Source: Rhizobium jaguaris
Lineage (GTDB): Bacteria; Pseudomonadota; Alphaproteobacteria; Rhizobiales; Rhizobiaceae
Assembly: GCF_003627755.1 (NCBI RefSeq)
Contig: NZ_CP032694.1
Coordinates: forward strand, 735,501 to 799,500
Reading direction: 5' to 3'
Length of the DNA stretch: 64,000 nt
Below the pieces are notes generated by a model, which was not told the origin of the DNA, ran no database searches, and saw nothing but the letters and a program-made list of their open reading frames with translations. The translations under genes and the position numbers were made by a program. Shown here one piece after another: positions 61,659-64,000 of this stretch. The stretch's first letter is position 1; the number at the start of each line of letters is the position of its first letter.

Positions 61659-61713
61659 TTGCGTTAAGCACATGTAATGCGCTGTGCGGCTAAAAGCAAA
61701 TAATTTGCGTTAA
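61659..61713. promoter_or_regulatory. Candidate TetR operator region between the MFS and TetR genes
   Basis: TTGCGTTAA occurs at 61659-61667 and 61705-61713, 46 bases apart. The perfect 13-base palindrome GCAAAT-A-ATTTGC (61696-61708) overlaps the second copy. Repeated AT-rich dyads in a short divergent promoter region are typical of TetR-family sites. Confidence 0.6.
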
Positions 61714-61772
61714 TGAGACGCCGCCGTGTTTGATACGATAACGACAACAAAGGGAAAGATTGGCATAGGATT

Positions 61773-62333
61773 ATGGTTTCAAAGGAAAATCCTCGCCCTG
61801 GTGGGCGTAGCGCCAGGGTTCAGGCTGCCGTGCATCAGGCGGTTCGTGACATGTTGGCCAGGATGAACCGCGCTGATGTGACCATCCCGCTCATCGCGCA
61901 GCGCGCCAATGTGACGCCATCGACGATCTATCGCCGCTGGGGTGACCTGCAGGAGCTTTTGGCCGACGTGGCGGCGTCGCGCCTACAGCCGGAAACGGAG
62001 CCGCCCAAAACCGGTAGCGCCAGGACCGACCTGCAGGCCTGGGCCGAGCAATATGCCGACGAAATGTCCTCCGGCGCCGGCCGGCAAATGATCCGCGATG
62101 TTCTGGCAGTATCCGACTCCGCAAATGCGGAGAAATGCTGCATCTATACGCAGCAACAATTGCGCGTCATCGTCGCCCGGGCGGAAGAGCGGGGCGAGGC
62201 ATTCCCAACGCTCACCGAACTGATGGACTACGTTGTTTCGCCGATCATGTACCGCATCCTCTTCGACCAGGTGCCTAGCAGCGACTATGTTCGCGGCCTG
62301 ATCTCTCGCGTGATGCCGGAGAGTGCCGATTAG
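61773..62333 (+). CDS. TetR family transcriptional regulator
   Basis: 186 residues. The N-terminal helix-turn-helix is VTIPLIAQRANVTPSTIYRRWGDLQELLADV (about 36-66, given here as the TetR helices 2-4). The C-terminal ligand domain has the pattern LQAWAEQYADEMSSGAGRQ seen in the TetR_C-type group for MFS regulators. It probably represses the divergent MFS gene and itself through the dyads between them. AGGA lies close to the ATG, so initiation strength is unclear. Confidence 0.9.
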   Translation: MVSKENPRPGGRSARVQAAVHQAVRDMLARMNRADVTIPLIAQRANVTPSTIYRRWGDLQELLADVAASRLQPETEPPKTGSARTDLQAWAEQYADEMSSGAGRQMIRDVLAVSDSANAEKCCIYTQQQLRVIVARAEERGEAFPTLTELMDYVVSPIMYRILFDQVPSSDYVRGLISRVMPESAD

Positions 62334-62488
62334 TTTCAGTATGCGCACTTAAAAGATGCCAGAAAGGCAATTCCCCGGATATGAGCGCCTGAGCGGGGCT
62401 TTAGGCCAATTTGCTGTTGAAAAATAAGGAAAAAGATGGTGCTAATCATCCCTAGTGAATTCAACGGCAACGCGAAGGGGACTGGTCA

Positions 62489-62923
62489 ATGCTTAATGAA
62501 TTCAAGGCTTTCATTGCTCGTGGCAATGTCATGGATCTCGCGGTCGGCGTGATCATCGGCGGCGCGTTCGGCGGTATCGTCAAGTCGCTGGTTGAAGATA
62601 TCATCATGCCGATCGTCGGTGCGATTTTCGGTGGTTTTGACTTTTCGAATCATTTCCTGCCCCTGTCGTCTGCTGTCAACGCGCCGACGCTGGCCGGCGC
62701 CCGTGCGCAGGGCGCGGTTTTCGCCTATGGCAATTTCATCACCGTCCTCATCAATTTCCTCATCCTTGCCTGGATCATATTCCTGATGGTCAAGGGCGTG
62801 AACGCGTTGCAAAAGCAGGTCGCGCGTAAGGAAGAAAAGGCCGCCGAAGCCGCACCGCCGCCGGCCGATGTCCAGTTGCTCACCGAAATCCGCGATCTCC
62901 TAGCCAGGCGCCCCGCGGCCTGA
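62489..62923 (+). CDS. mscL: Large-conductance mechanosensitive channel MscL
   Basis: 144 residues. The N-terminal amphipathic helix and first membrane segment are classic: [20 protein letters not shown] with the pore-lining [18 protein letters not shown]. The second membrane segment (about 80-100; [19 protein letters not shown]) is followed by the cytoplasmic helix ending [10 protein letters not shown]. It opens under membrane tension to release solutes on osmotic downshock. AAGGGG lies eight bases before the ATG. A GCCTCGGC/GCCGAGGC hairpin without a T-run follows at 62952-62976. Confidence 0.96.
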   Translation: MLNEFKAFIARGNVMDLAVGVIIGGAFGGIVKSLVEDIIMPIVGAIFGGFDFSNHFLPLSSAVNAPTLAGARAQGAVFAYGNFITVLINFLILAWIIFLMVKGVNALQKQVARKEEKAAEAAPPPADVQLLTEIRDLLARRPAA

Positions 62924-63069
62924 AGCACCTTTTCGCAATTCCTGATTTCAAGCCTCGGCTGATCAACGGCCGAGGCCCCATTCATCACGAAAATCGATTG
63001 GTCGCTAAGGCAAAGTCATAGGATTTGGCCAGTGTTCTGCTTTATGAAGCAGAAAACCGGAGACCTTTC

Positions 63070-64000
63070 ATGTCGATATTGAACAGCCTTAGCCCGCGTG
63101 CGCTTGCCGCGCCCGAAAGCGGGATCGTGGAAGTCGTGAATTATGCCCGTGGCCGCGAGGGCCTGCTGCCGCTGTGGGTCGGCGAGGGCGATCTGCCGAC
63201 GCCGGATTTTATCAATCGCGCCGCCATGGCCTCGCTCAACGCCGGCGAAACTTTCTATACCTGGCAGCGCGGCATTCCGGAGTTGCGCCAAGCACTTGCC
63301 GATTATTATGGCCGGCACTTCGGCACCTCCTTGCCGATGGAGCATTTTTATGTCGTCGGCTCCGGCATGCAGGCGATCCAGCTTTCCGTGCAGGCGATCA
63401 CCTCACCCGGTGATGAGATGGTCTATCTCTCTCCGGCTTGGCCGAATATCGCTGCGGCTCTTGAGATTGCAGGCGCCCGCTCCGTCCCTGTGCCGTTGCA
63501 ATTCGAGCATGGCAAATGGTCGCTCGATCTCGGGCGCCTGGAGGCGGCGATCACGCCGAAGACGAAGGGTCTCTTCATCAATACCCCATCCAACCCGACG
63601 GGCTGGACGGCGACCCACCAGGACCTCCGGGATATTCTCGCGTTGGCGCGCAAGCATGATCTTTGGATCATGGCCGACGAAATCTATGCGCTGTACTATT
63701 ATGCTGGCGGTCGCGCGCCGAGCTTTCTGGACGTCAAGGAGGCCGACGACAAGATCCTGTTCGTCAATTCCTTCTCGAAGAACTGGTCGATGACTGGCTG
63801 GCGCGTCGGCTGGATCGTGGCGCCCGCCGAGCTTGGCCAGGTCATCGAGAACCTGGTGCAATACTCCACCTCCGGTGTAGCGCAGTTCATGCAGAAGGGC
63901 GCAGTCGCCGCATTGAACGAAGGTGATGAATTCGTCCGCTCCAACATCGCCAAGGCTGCCCGTTCACGTGACATCCTCTGCGACGCGCTGATCGCTACCA
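63070..64000 (+). CDS. PLP-dependent aminotransferase, class I (partial, cut by window end)
   Basis: 310 residues are visible and no stop is reached. Fold type I motifs: YTWQRGIPELRQALADYYG, a substrate-pocket SPAWPNI, NTPSNPTGW, DEIYALYYY and the PLP-lysine segment FVNSFSKNWSMTGWRVGWI. Probably an aspartate- or aromatic-type aminotransferase; specificity cannot be judged from the part seen. GGAGACC precedes the ATG at 63070. Downstream partners lie outside the window. Confidence 0.92.
   Translation, partial: MSILNSLSPRALAAPESGIVEVVNYARGREGLLPLWVGEGDLPTPDFINRAAMASLNAGETFYTWQRGIPELRQALADYYGRHFGTSLPMEHFYVVGSGMQAIQLSVQAITSPGDEMVYLSPAWPNIAAALEIAGARSVPVPLQFEHGKWSLDLGRLEAAITPKTKGLFINTPSNPTGWTATHQDLRDILALARKHDLWIMADEIYALYYYAGGRAPSFLDVKEADDKILFVNSFSKNWSMTGWRVGWIVAPAELGQVIENLVQYSTSGVAQFMQKGAVAALNEGDEFVRSNIAKAARSRDILCDALIAT

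Noticed and set aside
62952..62976. GCCTCGGC hairpin after mscL as an intrinsic terminator
   Set aside because: The stem is good but there is no T-run on either side; noted only with the mscL entry.
1..64000. CRISPR array or prophage
   Set aside because: No regularly spaced repeats and no phage structural, integrase or cas genes seen; the S24 gene alone is not evidence of a prophage.

Overview
The window reads as chromosomal DNA of a Rhizobium-type alphaproteobacterium (Rhizobiales). Support comes from the gene set and order: phoR-pstSCAB-phoU-phoB, gcrA, argD-argF-hslO-apaG-metZ-dcd, glnII (the eukaryotic-type glutamine synthetase) with a small DUF2735 gene beside it, a podJ-like polarity gene, a SAM-II riboswitch in front of metZ, and interspersed intergenic repeats of the kind common in rhizobia. 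Coding density is high and codons are GC-rich almost everywhere. The exceptions are two short stretches, about 18.0-20.9 kb and 40.9-42.4 kb, which look accessory.

Layout. 0.1-10.2 kb: a membrane-anchored protein of unknown function, polyphosphate kinase 2, then the phosphate-starvation locus phoR, pstS-pstC-pstA-pstB, phoU, phoB with a three-repeat Pho box before pstS. 10.2-17.9 kb: gcrA with a dense cluster of GANTC methylation sites upstream, the arginine genes argD and argF, the redox chaperone hslO, apaG, riboswitch-controlled metZ and dcd. 17.9-20.9 kb: tRNA-Gly(CCC) followed by a gene split by an IS110/IS1111-type element. 20.9-33.9 kb: LysR/MFS pair, a class III nucleotide cyclase with TPRs, a hexapeptide acyltransferase, a chemoreceptor, a solute-binding protein, TerB-like, nuclease-like and S24 repressor-like genes, and pyrD. 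33.9-40.7 kb: MATE exporter, CAP lipoprotein, a TPR-methyltransferase, YitT, DUF2735/glnII with a sigma-54 promoter, and an AhpD-like/Rrf2 pair. 40.9-42.2 kb: a two-gene DUF5343-HEPN cassette, the best candidate here for an uncharacterised system. 42.4-49 kb: an Lhr-type helicase plus the PdeM phosphoesterase, a DHFR-like/HxlR pair, and TIGR02186/TauE. 49-64 kb: podJ, an acyltransferase, a beta-oxidation operon (acyl-CoA dehydrogenase, thiolase, FadJ-type multifunctional enzyme) with a palindromic operator on its promoter, a SnoaL-like protein, a TetR/MFS pair, mscL, and an aminotransferase cut by the window end.

How parts work together. The Pst transporter, PhoU and the PhoR-PhoB two-component system form one phosphate uptake and sensing unit, and PPK2 next door handles polyphosphate. 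MetZ synthesis is likely shut off by S-adenosylmethionine through the leader RNA. GlnII is likely switched on under nitrogen limitation through sigma-54. The three beta-oxidation genes form one operon that can carry acyl-CoA through dehydrogenation, hydration, second oxidation and thiolysis. Regulator-target pairs in divergent or adjacent arrangement (LysR/MFS, Rrf2/AhpD, HxlR/DHFR-like, TetR/MFS) each show repeat or palindromic sequences in the intervening DNA.

Limits: all calls come from reading sequence and from recalled family features. No database search, structure prediction or folding program was run.
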